Shown here: in pieces, positions 28,343 to 37,090 of the stretch
Numbering within the stretch: position 1 is the first letter of the stretch
Layout of the letters: each line of letters starts with the position of its first letter
Origin: Ensifer sp. Root278
GTDB lineage: Bacteria; Pseudomonadota; Alphaproteobacteria; Rhizobiales; Rhizobiaceae
Length of the DNA: 64,000 bases
Reading direction: 5' to 3'
Assembly: GCF_001429285.1 (NCBI RefSeq)
Contig: NZ_LMJJ01000002.1
Location: forward strand, 62,727 to 126,726
The notes under the pieces: generated by a model
Database searches by the model: none
Told to the model about the DNA's origin: nothing
Seen by the model: only the letters and a program-made list of their open reading frames with translations
Position numbers and translations under genes: made by a program

Positions 28343-29277
28343 GAGGCCTCTCCGCCGCGTCTGAACGAAGGATCGAAGTGTTCGCGCAATGCGTCGCCGA
28401 CGACGTTTATGGACAGCAAGGTGAGCCCCACCGCTATCGCTGGCGTTATGAGCAGATGCGGATAGGACTGCATCGACCTCACGCCCGACGCGATCATCGC
28501 TCCCCAGCTCGGTGTGGGTGGATCGACGCCAACGCCCAGGAAGCTCAGGCCAGCTTCAAGCAGAATCGCACTTGGCACGACAAACGTCGCGGCGACGATA
28601 ATCACCGGCAGGCAGTTCGGCAGAATGTGGCGCCGCATTACGAATAAGTCTGAGGCACCCGCCAATCGAGCGGCCGCAACGTATTCCGCCGATCGAAGTA
28701 TGATCACCTCTGCGCGTACAATGCGGGCGCAAACCAGCCAAGAGGTAAAACTCAAAGTGAGGAAGACGCCGAACAGCCCTCCCGACATTTTATAAAGCGC
28801 CGTTATCGGTGAAAAGAAGTCAGTGGAAGACTGGCTCAACTGCCCCTTCACAACTCCGGCGATCAGAATTGCAAACAACGTGTCGGGGAATGCGTACATG
28901 CTGTCAACGAAGCGCATGCAAACACTGTCAATCCAGCCTCGCTTGTATCCTGCGATCGCGCCGACAGCGATGCCGATGAGAACTGCTGCCACGGTGGATG
29001 TCACGGCAACTACCAGTGAGACACGGGCTCCGATCGCAAGACGAGCCAGCATGTCACGTCCCAACTCGTCGGTCCCGAGTATGTGGTTCCAACTGGGGGG
29101 CGAATTTCTGTGAAGCAGATCCTGGCGATACGCGTCGTAAGGCAGGAATGAAGCGGATGCAGCAACAACGACGATCAGCACCAGGAATGCTATGGCAACG
29201 GCTAGACCGGGCTTGCTGCGGATAGATGTGGGTAGCAGTGAAACACCACGCCGCTGGATAGATGGAACTATCGTCAT
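28339..29277 (-). CDS. Peptide ABC importer permease, DppC type (system 2)
   Basis: A 312-residue membrane protein with about six spans. It has HILGTDELGRDMLARLAIGA, an EAA loop AARLAGASDLFVMRRHILPN and SFLGVGVDPPTPSWGAMI. I chose ATG 29277, which overlaps the DppB stop by 4 bp (ATGA); the frame stays open upstream to 29709 only as antisense-free overlap with DppB. Confidence 0.92.
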   Translation of the reverse strand: MTIVPSIQRRGVSLLPTSIRSKPGLAVAIAFLVLIVVVAASASFLPYDAYRQDLLHRNSPPSWNHILGTDELGRDMLARLAIGARVSLVVAVTSTVAAVLIGIAVGAIAGYKRGWIDSVCMRFVDSMYAFPDTLFAILIAGVVKGQLSQSSTDFFSPITALYKMSGGLFGVFLTLSFTSWLVCARIVRAEVIILRSAEYVAAARLAGASDLFVMRRHILPNCLPVIIVAATFVVPSAILLEAGLSFLGVGVDPPTPSWGAMIASGVRSMQSYPHLLITPAIAVGLTLLSINVVGDALREHFDPSFRRGGEAS

Positions 29278-30212
29278 CGTACGTCCTCGCGGGTTCGGGG
29301 GTCGATTATGAAATGAGCGATGTCGACGAGCAGATTGCAGAGGACCACAATCACCGCGTACACGAGGGTCGTCGCAATGATGACAGGATAGTCTCTTGCC
29401 GACACCGCCAGCACGAAGTACCGCCCGAACCCAGGCACGCCGGCGATGGATTCCACGAAGAATGAACCAACGAGTACCGAGGAGGCGTATGAACCGGCAA
29501 CTGTCACGACAGGAATAATGGCATTTCTCAGTATATGAACCGCGATGATGCGCCCTCGTTTCACTCCTTTCGCCCGAGCTGAACGGACAAAATCCTTGTG
29601 CATGACCTCCAGAACACAGTTTCGACAGTAACGGGCAATCGCCGCCATTGGAGCGAGAGCGAGGGAAACCACGGGAACGATGGCCGAGGTGGAAAAGAGC
29701 CCCTTCCACCCAAACGTTGGAACAAGTCCAAGTCCGACGCCCAACGTTACGATCAACACTGCAGTGATGATGTAGGTTGGTAGAGACACGCAGAAGGTAC
29801 AGAAGAACAGTATAGCAGTCTCCAGAGCTCTCGAACGTGTCAGGGCCGCCAGGACGCCAAGCAGTAGCCCCATGACGATGGCGAGGGCTATCGCCATTGA
29901 GCCGAGGGCAAGCGACGTCGGAAGAAACTTCTTCACGATATCGGTGACGGATTGCGTGGGGTCACGAAACGACGGCCCAAGATCGCCTTGAACGGCACCC
30001 CAGAGATAACCGACGTACTGAATGTGCAACGGCGCATCCAGATTGTATTTCGCATCCAGGGCAGCCTTCGCGGCTGGCTCCATCGGCCGATTTGCGCTCG
30101 CGCTGTCCCATGGCGAGCCAGGCGTGAGATGGGCTATCGCGAATGTTACCGTGTAAACAACCAAGAGAGTTGGGATACTGGCAAGCACTCGCTTCAATAT
30201 AAAGGAGAACAT
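29274..30212 (-). CDS. Peptide ABC importer permease, DppB type (system 2)
   Basis: A 312-residue membrane protein. It starts MFSFILKRVLASIPTLLVVY, with the family motif LTPGSPWDS and the EAA loop RAKGVKRGRIIAVHILRNAI. It starts 12 bp after the binding protein stop. Confidence 0.92.
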   Translation of the reverse strand: MFSFILKRVLASIPTLLVVYTVTFAIAHLTPGSPWDSASANRPMEPAAKAALDAKYNLDAPLHIQYVGYLWGAVQGDLGPSFRDPTQSVTDIVKKFLPTSLALGSMAIALAIVMGLLLGVLAALTRSRALETAILFFCTFCVSLPTYIITAVLIVTLGVGLGLVPTFGWKGLFSTSAIVPVVSLALAPMAAIARYCRNCVLEVMHKDFVRSARAKGVKRGRIIAVHILRNAIIPVVTVAGSYASSVLVGSFFVESIAGVPGFGRYFVLAVSARDYPVIIATTLVYAVIVVLCNLLVDIAHFIIDPRTREDVR

Positions 30213-30224
30213 GTCTGTCCCAGC

Positions 30225-31820
30225 CTACCGTACGATTTCCGTATCGCGGATGGGATAGAGTCTAAGAGTAGTGTCGGGCCGAAGGTTTTTGACATAAGGC
30301 TTCACAAGCCAGAGCGACGTTTCCCGATAAAGGGCGCTCATCGGTTGTTGCTCTTCGAAGATCTTGTTTGCTTGCCGGTAGGTCTCAATCCTCTGAGTTT
30401 CGTCCGTAGCTACCTTCGCTTGTTTGATGAGCGACGCGAAGTCCTCGTTGCGGAAATGGCTGTTGCGATAGTCGTCGGTGATCAGATCGCCATACCAATT
30501 TTCAGGATCCGCATAGTCGGATACCCAAAGAGCAGTTATCATGTCGTAGGGCGCATTCTTGCGGGCGTTCACCCAAGCGGCGAAAGCCTTCAGCTCCATG
30601 ACGTTGATCGTGGCGTTGATGCCGAGATTCTCCGACCACATCTGCTGCAGCAGTTGTGCTACGATCGGCTGCGAAGCGCTATCACGTACTGTGAGGGTGA
30701 ATGGAGGGAAACCGGCGCCGTTCGGGTAGCCAGCCTTGGCTAGAAGCTCGCGGGCAGTCTCCACATTTCCCTTGATGGCGTCGTCCTCGTTTGCACCAGG
30801 AATACCTGGCGGAACGATCGTATTTGCCACTGCCGCGGTTCCATCGCTAATGACTGACGACAGCGCGTTCCTATCAATGGCCAGGCTCAATGCGTGCCGC
30901 ACGTCCTTGTTGTCCCACGGAGCATGCGAATTATCGTACTGGACCCACCAGGTTCCGGAATCAAGATTCGTAATCAATTCTTTTGCGAGAGTGGCGTCCT
31001 GCCGAACCCGCTGAATGTCCTGTATCGGAATGCAGGTGGCGAAGTCGATCTCCTCAGCTTCATAAGCTCGAAGTTGCGCTTCGCAGATATCGCCCGACGC
31101 GACCGTCATTCTGATTGTGTCAATTGTCGGCTTCTTCCCGGCATAGAAGGAATTGACGTTCATTTCGATCGATTGATCGTTTACCCGGGCCACAAGTTTG
31201 TATGGTCCATTGGAAACGATATGTTCGGGAAGCGTCCATCGCTCGCCCCATTGAGCCACCACGGCCTGCGGAACGGGAGTAATGTAAGGGAGCGCAAGCT
31301 TCGCCAGGAATGAGGGCGCCACTCGTTCTGTTTCGATAACCAGCGTGAAATCATCCACGGCTTTGATATGGACCGCCGAGGCGTCTTTGGTCTCGCCGGA
31401 GTTGTACGCCTTGGCGCCCTTGATCTCCGTCAAAAATTGCGCGTTTCCGCTCGCGATGCTCGGATCCAGGATGCGCTTGAGAGAGTACTCCCAATCCATG
31501 GCGGTTACGGGCTCGCCATTCGACCACTTATTCTCCGGCTTCAGCTTTACGGTCCAGGTCAAACCATCGCTGGATCGCTCGATCGAATTGGCTTGCAAAT
31601 AAACGAGCGTGCCGTCGTTCTGAATCTTTGCGAGCGGCTCGAAGAGCTGGGTCTGGATGGCAACCCCACCGTCGTCCACCAGATTGGGGTCCATGAAACG
31701 TGGCTCCTGGACGATCATCCGGAACGTCTGGCCCTCGTCGGCAGCGGCCGGCGTTGAAAACGTCGGAGCCGCCGACGACAAGGCAGCAAGCATCGAGGCC
31801 AGAAAGACCTTTTTCCTCAT
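30225..31820 (-). CDS. Periplasmic oligopeptide-binding protein, OppA/DppA type (system 2)
   Basis: A 531-residue secreted binding protein. The signal peptide is residues 1-27 (MRKKVFLASMLAALSSAAPT, cleavage near AAA-DEG). The mature part has the OppA signatures NSIERSSDGLTWTVKLKPEN, KWSNGEPVTAMDWEYSLKRI and ELLAKAGYPNG. It leads the five-gene operon B-C-F-D and is divergent from the RpiR regulator. The closest style is OppA, so oligopeptides are the likely ligands. Confidence 0.92.
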   Translation of the reverse strand: MRKKVFLASMLAALSSAAPTFSTPAAADEGQTFRMIVQEPRFMDPNLVDDGGVAIQTQLFEPLAKIQNDGTLVYLQANSIERSSDGLTWTVKLKPENKWSNGEPVTAMDWEYSLKRILDPSIASGNAQFLTEIKGAKAYNSGETKDASAVHIKAVDDFTLVIETERVAPSFLAKLALPYITPVPQAVVAQWGERWTLPEHIVSNGPYKLVARVNDQSIEMNVNSFYAGKKPTIDTIRMTVASGDICEAQLRAYEAEEIDFATCIPIQDIQRVRQDATLAKELITNLDSGTWWVQYDNSHAPWDNKDVRHALSLAIDRNALSSVISDGTAAVANTIVPPGIPGANEDDAIKGNVETARELLAKAGYPNGAGFPPFTLTVRDSASQPIVAQLLQQMWSENLGINATINVMELKAFAAWVNARKNAPYDMITALWVSDYADPENWYGDLITDDYRNSHFRNEDFASLIKQAKVATDETQRIETYRQANKIFEEQQPMSALYRETSLWLVKPYVKNLRPDTTLRLYPIRDTEIVR

Positions 31821-31919
31821 TTTAGTTCCCCTATTTTTAGCCCGTAGATCGAACTTTCTGCGACAGGCTATTTGTAAGTTCTATAAAGTCAATATGTATT
31901 TTGTAATTTAAATTTCAGT

Positions 31920-31949
31920 TTGACACCCTTCCAATTCGGGGCATATGAA
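31920..31949 (+). promoter_or_regulatory. Sigma70-like promoter for the rpiR unit
   Basis: TTGACA at 31920-31925, an 18-base spacer and TATGAA at 31944-31949, inside an AT-rich divergent intergenic region (31821-32022). A start near 31956 would leave a leader before ATG 32023. Confidence 0.5.
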
Positions 31950-32022
31950 ATGTTAGAACGGCTTTCGGATGAAAGTTTCCTTTCACCGGAACGGCACGAT
32001 TACGGAACTATCAAGGCTTCAA

Positions 32023-32910
32023 ATGTCCGCGAAGACGGTAGAGCAACGCTTAAATGATTATCTTGTCACGGGGTCGAAGGCGGAGCGCCGAATAGCGACT
32101 TTCATGCTGGCAAGCATCGCTGAACTGCCGTTTGACACCGCCGCCTCAATCTCGAAGCGGATAGGTGTGAGCGAACCGACTGTGGGACGCTTTTGCCGTA
32201 CTTTGGGCTATCAGAACTTCAAAGCTTTGAAGGAAGACCTCCAGCATGACATCGGTGGAGGTCCCTGGCTGCTCGGTGACCGCCTGAAGGAGTTTCATGA
32301 TCGAAACAAAACCGGTGAAGACGAACCGGGACGCGGGCTCGAGTTAGAAATCGCCAGCCTCGTTCGGATCTATGAACTCGCGCGAACAGAGCAGTGGGCC
32401 CGCGCGGTGAAAAAAATTGCTCGCGACCGGCAGGTCTTTATCGCAGGCTTCCAGACGGAGCGGGGTCTTGCACACTACTTTGCCCATCAGCTCCAATATC
32501 TGCGGCCTAACGTGCATCTTGTCGATATCGCCGGCGGCAACTTCTCCGAGGCATTGTTAAATGGAGAAAAATCGACTGCGCTCGTGATCTTTGAGGCGCG
32601 AAGATACTCGCGGCTATCGGAATCATTGGCCAAGAGCGCGAAGTCGCGCGGCATCCCGCTAACGCTAATAACTGATGCCTATTGCGATTGGGGTCATGAT
32701 CTTGCCGATGAAATGTTCGTCGTGCGAACGGAGTTCGATATGTTTTGGGATTCGACGGCTCATATGGCGAACCTGAGCAACCTCCTGATTAACTCGGTAT
32801 TCAAGGAGCTTGGCCCACAAGTGGAGGAACGCCTCAACGCTGTAACCCGCCTACATGGCGATTTCATCGGATATGTCGGTGAAGCTGCCCGGCAGGATAC
32901 CAAATCATGA
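32023..32910 (+). CDS. RpiR/MurR-family transcriptional regulator
   Basis: A 295-residue regulator. The N-terminal HTH_6 domain covers about residues 10-80 (AERRIATFMLASIAELPFDT, then SISKRIGVSEPTVGRFCRTL). A C-terminal SIS-type sugar/ligand domain follows (VFIAGFQTERGLAHYFAHQL, ALVIFEARRYSRLS). RpiR/MurR members sense phosphosugars or cell-wall sugars. The gene is divergent from peptide importer 2 and upstream of D-aminopeptidase and D-aminotransferase genes, so it probably controls both directions. An earlier in-frame ATG at 31969 lacks a ribosome site; ATG 32023 has AAGG 6 bases upstream. Confidence 0.85.
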   Translation: MSAKTVEQRLNDYLVTGSKAERRIATFMLASIAELPFDTAASISKRIGVSEPTVGRFCRTLGYQNFKALKEDLQHDIGGGPWLLGDRLKEFHDRNKTGEDEPGRGLELEIASLVRIYELARTEQWARAVKKIARDRQVFIAGFQTERGLAHYFAHQLQYLRPNVHLVDIAGGNFSEALLNGEKSTALVIFEARRYSRLSESLAKSAKSRGIPLTLITDAYCDWGHDLADEMFVVRTEFDMFWDSTAHMANLSNLLINSVFKELGPQVEERLNAVTRLHGDFIGYVGEAARQDTKS

Positions 32911-33086
32911 CCGGCGAACTTCTGAATTTGAGAATCTGTCGCAATCCAACTTGGCACTGACAGCCAAGACCGGAAGACACGAACTTACACCGAACTAGCC
33001 TGCCGCCACGCGAGGCAAAGGCCGCCCTGAGGTACTCCGGGTGTCCCTTTGGCTCGTCCGCATTTTCGTACGCAAGGGAACCCAAC

Positions 33087-33884
33087 ATGAAGATTTTCAT
33101 CAGCTCGGATATCGAAGGCACTGCAGGGATTACGGCTTGGGACGAAGCCAAGAAGGGCCAGCCGGAGTACGTAGAATTCCGCGAATACATGACGAATGAA
33201 CTCGTAGCCGCCTGCGAAGGAGCGCAAGCGGCCGGCGCAACGGAAATCGTCGTGAAAGACGCACATTCGTCGGCTCGCAACCTAATCCTATCAAAACTGC
33301 CGCCGTACGTGAGCATCGTCAGGGGCTGGAGCGGGCATCCGGATGAGATGATGTTCGGCATCGATACGAGTTTTTCAGCCGCTCTCTATATCGGCTACCA
33401 CAACAAGGCGGGCACCGATACGAATCCTCTCGCTCATACGCTGAGCGGAGCGGTTTCCAGACTGCTGATCAACGGCGAAGTGGCTTCGGAATTCACACTC
33501 AATGCCCTCTGTGCTTCGCGCTACGGTGTCCCCTCGGCATTTCTTTCCGGTGATGCAGGAATGTGTGCCGAAGCTGAGGTCGCGGTACCGGGCATCGCGA
33601 CACTAGCCACCAGTGAAGGCTTTGGTCCGGCGACGAAATCGTTGGTCCCGGCGGCTGCGGTAATCGCGATCCGTGAAGGCGTGGAGAAGGCCCTGTCGGG
33701 AAACTACAACAACTCGCTGCCGAATCTTGCCGAAGAGTTCGAGCTCGTCGTTGAATACACCAATCCGTCGGACGCCTATAGGAATAGCTGGTACCCCGGC
33801 ATGGAGCATATCGCGCCACGGACGTTGCGCTTCAACGCGCAAGACTACTTCGAGATCCAACGTGCGATACGCTTCGTCGTCTAG
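33087..33884 (+). CDS. D-aminopeptidase, DppA type (M55)
   Basis: A 265-residue zinc peptidase of family M55. The metal and catalytic residues of Bacillus subtilis DppA are preserved at nearly the same positions: SDIEG (D8, E10), VVKDAHSSARN (H60), IGYHNKAG (H105), LAHTLSG (H117, nucleophile position) and the EFTLNA segment. DppA releases N-terminal D-amino acids such as D-Ala from short peptides in the cytoplasm, the step after peptide import. The start has AGGGAA upstream. It is followed by a D-amino acid aminotransferase. Confidence 0.92.
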   Translation: MKIFISSDIEGTAGITAWDEAKKGQPEYVEFREYMTNELVAACEGAQAAGATEIVVKDAHSSARNLILSKLPPYVSIVRGWSGHPDEMMFGIDTSFSAALYIGYHNKAGTDTNPLAHTLSGAVSRLLINGEVASEFTLNALCASRYGVPSAFLSGDAGMCAEAEVAVPGIATLATSEGFGPATKSLVPAAAVIAIREGVEKALSGNYNNSLPNLAEEFELVVEYTNPSDAYRNSWYPGMEHIAPRTLRFNAQDYFEIQRAIRFVV

Positions 33885-33935
33885 ATGCGCCGTCGCGGGA
33901 TGTTCTTGTCTTCCGAATGATAACCGAGGACCCGA

Positions 33936-34811
33936 GTGAGGGCTAAACAGTTGAGCCGAATTGTATATCTGAATGGGGAATTTCTGGAGGAGACCGAAGC
34001 GAAAATCTCGATCTTCGACCGTGGGTTTGTCTTTGCCGATGCCGTCTACGAAGTGACCTCGGTTGTCGATGGCAAGCTGCTTGATTTCGGCGGCCATGCC
34101 GCGCGTCTTGAACGCTCGCTCGGCGAACTGGGCATTCGCCATCCGCTGTCCCAGCAAGTGCTGCTGGCCATCCACCGCGAGTTGGTCGAGCGGAACAAGA
34201 TTATCGAGGGACTGGTCTACCTACAAATTTCGCGCGGCAATCCTGGCCGCCGCGATTTCGCCTTCCCTGCACCCGACGTCGAGCCGACGGTCGTGCTTTT
34301 CACCCAGACGGTTGCCAATCTCGTGGATGCCCCGCAAGCGAGGACCGGCATCAAGGTTATCTCGGTCCCAGACATCCGCTGGGGTCGTCGCGACATTAAG
34401 ACGGTGCAACTCCTCTATCCTTCGATGGCGAAGATGATGGCAAAAGAGGCGGGAGCAGATGACGGTTGGTTCATACAGGACGGCTTCGTCACCGAGGGAA
34501 CCGCAAACAACGCCTACATCATCAAGTCTGGCAGGATCATCACTCGAGCCTTATCGAACGACATTCTGCACGGCATCACGCGCGCCACGCTGTTGCGCTA
34601 CGCCAGGGAAGCACGGATGGAAGTCGCCGAACGGGCCTTCACAATCGAGGAGGCTAAGGCTGCTGACGAGGCATTCATCACTGGGGCATCCTCCTTCGTC
34701 ATGCCCGTGGTCGAAATCGACGGCGCAAGGATCGGGACAGGCCTGCCGGGACCGATCGCCACCGGCTTGCGTGAACTCTATATCGATGAGGCGCGTCGAG
34801 CGGCGATTTAA
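33936..34811 (+). CDS. dat: D-amino acid aminotransferase (class IV PLP)
   Basis: A 291-residue fold-type IV PLP enzyme starting at a GTG with CGAGGA upstream. The PLP lysine is in RRDIKTVQLLYPSMAK (K155), which matches the DIKSLNLL motif of D-alanine aminotransferase rather than branched-chain enzymes. The phosphate-binding EGTANNAYIIK and the N-terminal FDRGFVFADAVYEV also fit. It would convert D-amino acids and 2-oxoglutarate to oxo acids and D-Glu in the cytoplasm. It lies 51 bp after the D-aminopeptidase and probably shares its transcript. Confidence 0.88.
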   Translation: MRAKQLSRIVYLNGEFLEETEAKISIFDRGFVFADAVYEVTSVVDGKLLDFGGHAARLERSLGELGIRHPLSQQVLLAIHRELVERNKIIEGLVYLQISRGNPGRRDFAFPAPDVEPTVVLFTQTVANLVDAPQARTGIKVISVPDIRWGRRDIKTVQLLYPSMAKMMAKEAGADDGWFIQDGFVTEGTANNAYIIKSGRIITRALSNDILHGITRATLLRYAREARMEVAERAFTIEEAKAADEAFITGASSFVMPVVEIDGARIGTGLPGPIATGLRELYIDEARRAAI

Positions 34812-34817
34812 TCCATA

Positions 34818-34846
34818 GGGCGTCTGGCGCCATTTAGCCAACGCCC
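34818..34846 (+). terminator. Possible weak terminator hairpin
   Basis: GGGCGT (34818-34823) can pair with ACGCCC (34841-34846), with an inner GGC/GCC pairing. There is no T-run, so it is only a candidate. Confidence 0.3.
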
Positions 34847-35005
34847 CATATGCCCCCAATTGGTTCGTTCTAACGACGTTTTGTACGGCGGCGGATTAGC
34901 GCGACCTTGATGCGGGGAGCCGAGTTGCAAGTCGGCGAGCCAACTCGCTGTTGACCCACACACAGTATCACAACCCTCTAAGCTGCCACGGAGCAGGAGT
35001 CGAAT

Positions 35006-35959
35006 ATGGGTGAACCACTGCTATTAGACGCCAGACAGACCGCCGCAAAGCTTCCCTTCCCGGAATTGGTTGCGGCTCTTCAACGGGGCTTTGCGAAGGG
35101 ATGCCAGACACCCGCGCGCCACCATCACACATTACGCAGCGAAGGCGAACCTGACGGTACGTTGCTCTTGATGCCGGCCTGGTCCAACGCCGATGACGAG
35201 GATCATTTTCTCGGCGTGAAACTGGTGACCATTATGCCGGGCAACATGAACCGTAGGCTGCCTGCTGTCGTATCGACATACATGCTCTACGACGCCATCA
35301 CCGGAGAGCAGTTGGCCCTCATGGATGGAAACACGCTGACGAGCCGGCGCACTGTGGCAACCTCAGCACTTGGGGCCAAATATCTTTCTCGAGAGGACGC
35401 CTCATCGCTTGTCATTATAGGCGCGGGCCGTGTGGGAAGCCTGATCGCGGACGCCTACTCAGCTGTACGACGGCTTCGGCGCATCGTCATCTGGGACATC
35501 AATCCCGAACAAGCCGACCGCCTCGCCTCTTCCCTCCGTGACCAGGGTCTTCCCGCGAAATCCACGACAGACATTAAAACCGCAATAGAATCCGCCGACA
35601 TAGTCAGCGCCGCAACGCTTGCAACCGCACCCATCATTCGAGGCGAGTGGCTGAAACCGGGCACTCACGTCGATCTCATTGGGGCGTTCACCCCGGAGAT
35701 GCGAGAGGCGGATGATGAAGTGATGCGCCGCTCGTCGATCTACGTCGACACTGCGGTAGCGCTTGAGGAGGCGGGAGAGCTTATCAAGCCACTCGCCGAG
35801 GGGGTAATTGGCAAGAACGCCATTCTTGGCACTCTCACCGACCTGTGCCGAAAGGACGAATTCGCACGTGCGAACGCAGACCAGATCACTTGTTTCAAAA
35901 GTGTAGGCTCTGGGCTCGCCGACCTTACCGCGGCCCAGCTCGTCTATAGACGCATTTAA
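35006..35959 (+). CDS. Ornithine cyclodeaminase/mu-crystallin family protein
   Basis: A 317-residue NAD(P)-binding protein. The family motif DGNTLTSRRTVATSALGAKY is followed by the Rossmann motif VIIGAGRVGSLIADAYS and THVDLIGAFTPEMREAD. The family includes ornithine cyclodeaminase, alanine dehydrogenase and imine (ketimine) reductases. Beside D-amino acid catabolism, a ketimine or imino acid reductase role is attractive. ATG 35006 has AGGAG 8 bases upstream. The specificity cannot be decided from sequence. Confidence 0.85.
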   Translation: MGEPLLLDARQTAAKLPFPELVAALQRGFAKGCQTPARHHHTLRSEGEPDGTLLLMPAWSNADDEDHFLGVKLVTIMPGNMNRRLPAVVSTYMLYDAITGEQLALMDGNTLTSRRTVATSALGAKYLSREDASSLVIIGAGRVGSLIADAYSAVRRLRRIVIWDINPEQADRLASSLRDQGLPAKSTTDIKTAIESADIVSAATLATAPIIRGEWLKPGTHVDLIGAFTPEMREADDEVMRRSSIYVDTAVALEEAGELIKPLAEGVIGKNAILGTLTDLCRKDEFARANADQITCFKSVGSGLADLTAAQLVYRRI

Positions 35960-35974
35960 ACTATCATATGCAGA

Positions 35975-35998
35975 TTCGGAGCTCCGGCGAGCTCCGAA
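35975..35998. terminator. Hairpin between convergent genes
   Basis: Perfect 10-bp stem TTCGGAGCTC (35975-35984) and GAGCTCCGAA (35989-35998) with loop CGGC. A second small hairpin (GCTTT-CGC-AAAGC) follows at 36001. It lies between the cyclodeaminase homologue and the convergent dioxygenase and could end transcription from either side, although the T-tract is poor. Confidence 0.5.
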
Positions 35999-36068
35999 AT
36001 GCTTTCGCAAAGCTCCAGACACGCTCTGCCACGGCGTAGCCCCCAGTAGGGCTGGATGCAAAGCGCGG

Positions 36069-36650
36069 TTACGCCACTATGAAATCGTAACGGCCGAATT
36101 TTCCGTCACTCGTCGTTCTGATATCGAGCAACAAGGCTGCGTTGAATATGCGGTCACGTTCATTGTCCGGCTCACCGGCAAAATACAGCTGCGTCGTCAG
36201 CACGTTCCCGCCGGGCCTTTGGACTTTCACGTGGTAATGCCGGGTGCGACCAGGATAGAGTCCAGGCACGATCGTCTCGAACCACCATTTGCCTTCTGCA
36301 TCCGTGAATTGATGTCCGCGGAGTTTGTATCCGCTATTGTCGTAGGTGCCGGTCTCATCGGCGTGCCATAGCTCGATCAACGCTTTTGCTACCGGTTGGC
36401 AGTCCTTGGTTAGCACGTAGCCAACAAGTGTCATTCTTTCACCGCCCGGTGCATCGCTCGCGAAGTCCTGTTTTTCAGGGCTCTGCGGCGTAAAATACGG
36501 GCCTTCGGTCTGTGCCGGCGTCAGATGGTGGTCATCACCGCAACTAGCCGTAAGCGGCAGCTCCACGGGAGCGCCGGCTGCATGGCCGAATCTCGGCAGC
36601 ACAATCGGCGTGGCGACGAAGCTGATAAGGAAATGTCGCCGGGTCGGCAT
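36069..36650 (-). CDS. Intradiol ring-cleavage dioxygenase-like protein
   Basis: A 193-residue protein with an N-terminal leader (TRRHFLISFVATPIVLPRFG) containing an Arg pair, consistent with Tat or Sec export. The dioxygenase core follows: LTPAQTEGPYF, ALIELWHADETGTYDNSGY, and the Fe(III)-ligand region YPGRTRHYHVKVQ (Tyr, His, His), which keep the protocatechuate-dioxygenase ligand set. Secreted single-domain members of this family occur in many proteobacteria with unknown aromatic substrates. The frame continues upstream to 36839, but ATG 36650 gives the leader and family start. Confidence 0.85.
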   Translation of the reverse strand: MPTRRHFLISFVATPIVLPRFGHAAGAPVELPLTASCGDDHHLTPAQTEGPYFTPQSPEKQDFASDAPGGERMTLVGYVLTKDCQPVAKALIELWHADETGTYDNSGYKLRGHQFTDAEGKWWFETIVPGLYPGRTRHYHVKVQRPGGNVLTTQLYFAGEPDNERDRIFNAALLLDIRTTSDGKFGRYDFIVA

Positions 36651-37011
36651 GGCGTTGTATCTCCAAACATGGAAGCCAAGATCGTTGCGGGTCCATTGGG
36701 CAGAAGTGGGGCGGACATTACCAGAATTCGCGACCGGCAACTTCATCAGGCGAGGGCTGCTGCTGAAGCGTCGCCGGTCTACACGGTTTGCACGCCGGCA
36801 TCTGGTGTCTGACTTGGAGCAGTAACAATGCCGTTCCATTGACGTCGTCTGCTTTAGGTCGAAAGCTACCCAAATCTCACGCCTTGATGGGAATTGACAT
36901 CCTCGACCAATCTAATCGTTTGGCCGAGCCTGCTTTCATAAAAGGCAGCGCGCTCGCATCCTCACAACGACACCGTGCCAGGACATATCTCGCCGGTGCA
37001 GAGAAATTATC
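36651..37011. other. Intergenic, no gene seen
   Basis: No supported gene. The interval separates the peptide island from the LacI-controlled cluster. Base composition is noticeably less GC-rich than the genes to the right. Confidence 0.45.
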
Positions 37012-37040
37012 TTGACAGAACACGAAAGTCGAAATCTTAT
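37012..37040 (+). promoter_or_regulatory. Sigma70-like promoter of the lacI unit
   Basis: Consensus TTGACA (37012-37017), a 17-base spacer and TCTTAT (37035-37040; four of six consensus bases). Confidence 0.6.
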
Positions 37041-37042
37041 TG

Positions 37043-37068
37043 TAAAGCGTTTTAGTAAATCGGTTTAC
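37043..37068 (+). promoter_or_regulatory. Double LacI-family operator
   Basis: Two adjoining palindromes with a central CG: TAAAGCGTTTTA (37043-37054) and GTAAATCGGTTTAC (37055-37068). Both follow the TAAAnCGnTTTA form of LacI/GalR operators. They lie right at the expected transcription start, so binding would block the promoter and autoregulate lacI and the downstream transport operon. Confidence 0.68.
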
Positions 37069-37090
37069 AACGGCAAGGGATGGAGCCAAG

